A stretch of DNA of 17,375 nt, taken from an uncultured Gemmatimonadales bacterium (lineage in GTDB: Bacteria > Gemmatimonadota > Gemmatimonadetes > JACCXV01 > JAHWKZ01). The notes under the pieces are model-generated. The model did not search any database. It saw nothing but the letters and a program-made list of their open reading frames with translations, and had not been told where the DNA came from. The translations under genes were made by a program, and so were the position numbers. The stretch is from NCBI GenBank assembly GCA_947259315.1, contig CAMYLR010000029.1:1-17375 (forward strand). Reading direction: 5' to 3'. Below, piece after piece: positions 16,267 through 17,375 of this stretch; the first letter of the stretch is position 1; every line of letters starts with the position of its first letter.

Positions 16267-17375
16267 GGCCCTTCTCCTTGCGCGGGAAGATTCAAATCTA
16301 TCCTTGCGGGCCGATCGTCTGCAACCGTTATCGGACCCTCCCAAACCAGTGCATCGGCTCGCCAAACTCTTACGCGGTAGGAGCCTGGCCAGACTCGCAG
16401 CGTGGGTTGGGGCGCATTCACGATGGCCAGCGTGCTGTCCGATGTGTCGAGCACCTCAAGCCTCAAATCGATATCGCCCTGAGTGATCGCATCTGGCAAC
16501 TCGATACGCGACAGGCCGCGCTGCTCGATCAGGGCGATCTCAGCCGATTCGACGATCACATTCTCTATCGTCCGCGGCGGTATCGTCTCGAGCTCCAGGC
16601 GATAGGTCCCCGGCATCGCCAGTCGTCTCTCACCACTGGTCAACATGCCGTATCGCTCTTCGGTCGTCGGCTCTATCACGGCGATCACGACTGACCCCGC
16701 CAGTGTGTCAAACTCGAACACGTCGACCTCGAGGACCCCGGTCTCCGGCAATTCGACCGTTGTCTCCTGGCCTGGTTCTACGACTACCGCTTCGGCTACG
16801 TATGGCGGCACGCTTCGAACCGTCACCCGATACTCCCCCGCTGGCAGCGGGTGCGCCAGGCCGATCGCGAGTGAGTCTGCCCGACCATGCCCGAACACTG
16901 CTGCCGGTGTGGCGGGAGCGTTGGACCCCGGAGCGATTACGGTGAGGGTACCACTGCCGCCGAGGACGACTCTCGTCGGTTGCCGAGGCTCGACGGCGAT
17001 CGCCTCGCGTACGGCGAACGAATCACGCATATCCACCCGCACGTCATAGAGCCCCTCTCCCAAGATCAACGAATCCCCCGTGCTGGCGAAGCGGAGCTCG
17101 GCGGGATCACCGGTTCTCGAAACCGAGATCGATGTCCGCAGAGGTTGATTCTCCAGATCGAGCAAGTCGACGGTCAGCGTGCCAAACGCGCGCTCCTCGA
17201 CTACCGCTACCTCGCCGGGCAAGACGAGCACCCGATCGACTCTCAACGAAGGTGCGGTCTCAACAACCACGTTGTACATACCTGCAGGTACGGCGGCCGG
17301 CTGGCCGGACGCGAAAGCCGCCACCAGCTCGCGTGTCAGGGGTTCGAGAACCCGTACCGGCGCCGAGAACTCAGC
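16263..17375 (-). CDS. Tandem beta-repeat protein, PEGA/carboxypeptidase-regulatory-like (5' end missing)
   Basis: Partial: 370 codons plus stop, open at the right edge. In-frame coding continues upstream of the GTG at 17324, so that GTG is not the start. The visible part is a string of beta-sandwich repeats, each with a core such as PAGMYNVVVE, EGLYDVRVD, PAGEYRVTVR, MPGTYRLELE or WPGSYRVRVW, spaced 72-76 residues apart. Between cores run linkers of the type V-V-V-E-P-G-Q-x-T-x-V-x-L then G-x-L-x-V. This is the style of PEGA or CarboxypepD_reg domains, which are extracytoplasmic. There is no membrane helix or catalytic motif in the visible part. The N-terminal domain, perhaps a signal peptide or another module, is outside the window. 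The stop overlaps the GlsB-like start (ATGA). Function unknown. Confidence 0.8.
   Translation of the reverse strand, partial: AEFSAPVRVLEPLTRELVAAFASGQPAAVPAGMYNVVVETAPSLRVDRVLVLPGEVAVVEERAFGTLTVDLLDLENQPLRTSISVSRTGDPAELRFASTGDSLILGEGLYDVRVDMRDSFAVREAIAVEPRQPTRVVLGGSGTLTVIAPGSNAPATPAAVFGHGRADSLAIGLAHPLPAGEYRVTVRSVPPYVAEAVVVEPGQETTVELPETGVLEVDVFEFDTLAGSVVIAVIEPTTEERYGMLTSGERRLAMPGTYRLELETIPPRTIENVIVESAEIALIEQRGLSRIELPDAITQGDIDLRLEVLDTSDSTLAIVNAPQPTLRVWPGSYRVRVWRADALVWEGPITVADDRPARIDLNLPAQGEGP
16362..17288 (-). repeat. Five tandem protein repeats of about 75 residues
   Basis: The G-x-Y-x-V/L-x-V/L cores map to about 17288-17257, 17060-17031, 16845-16816, 16617-16588 and 16391-16362, a period of 215-228 bases. 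DNA identity between copies is low, so the repeat is old and preserved at protein level. Confidence 0.7.

Overview
The window reads as a chromosomal segment of a high-GC Gram-negative (diderm) bacterium. It encodes outer-membrane assembly proteins (an Omp85/TamA-like barrel and TamB), a lipoprotein, and several inner-membrane proteins. The gene set and style would suit Gemmatimonadota or a similar environmental lineage, but nothing in the window proves the taxon. All 14 genes I can support lie on the minus strand, so transcription runs from the right edge (17375) to the left edge (1). Many neighbours overlap or are only a few bases apart.

Right part, 17375 to 13130 and on to 9403: a partial secreted-type protein made of about 75-residue beta repeats overlaps (ATGA) a GlsB/YeaQ/YmgE-type small membrane protein. 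After 36 bases come yihY (inner-membrane permease-like protein), a three-POTRA Omp85 protein (TamA-like) and a 1245-residue TamB. The last three overlap one another and look like one translationally coupled envelope operon: an inner-membrane protein, a periplasmic bridge and an outer-membrane barrel.

Middle part, 9402 to 4573: htpX has its own perfect TATAAT box placed for a leaderless transcript. A YegS/DAGK-type lipid kinase follows in the same reading frame, after one TAG, and has no ATG/GTG/TTG start. Then comes a 50-residue membrane protein (lmo0937/DUF5670-like) with a strong Shine-Dalgarno sequence. A full-length uvrA is preceded by a small hairpin.

Left part, 4572 to 1: a 170-base spacer holds short direct and inverted repeats. 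It is followed by a tight catabolic operon, sdaAB-sdaAA (two-subunit iron-sulfur L-serine dehydratase), then a DUF1611/DgcN-type protein and a dipeptide epimerase/DgcA-type enolase-superfamily enzyme. The last two together suggest handling of D-glutamate or of murein-derived dipeptides. After a 225-base spacer, a lipoprotein with an acidic CDDDDD N-terminus and carboxypeptidase-regulatory-like beta domains runs off the left edge.

I saw no tRNA, rRNA, CRISPR array, insertion sequence or phage gene. The window looks like core chromosome rather than an island. The most unusual points are the htpX/lipid-kinase junction, the yihY-tamA-tamB coupling, and the start sites lacking Shine-Dalgarno sequences but carrying -10-like boxes.
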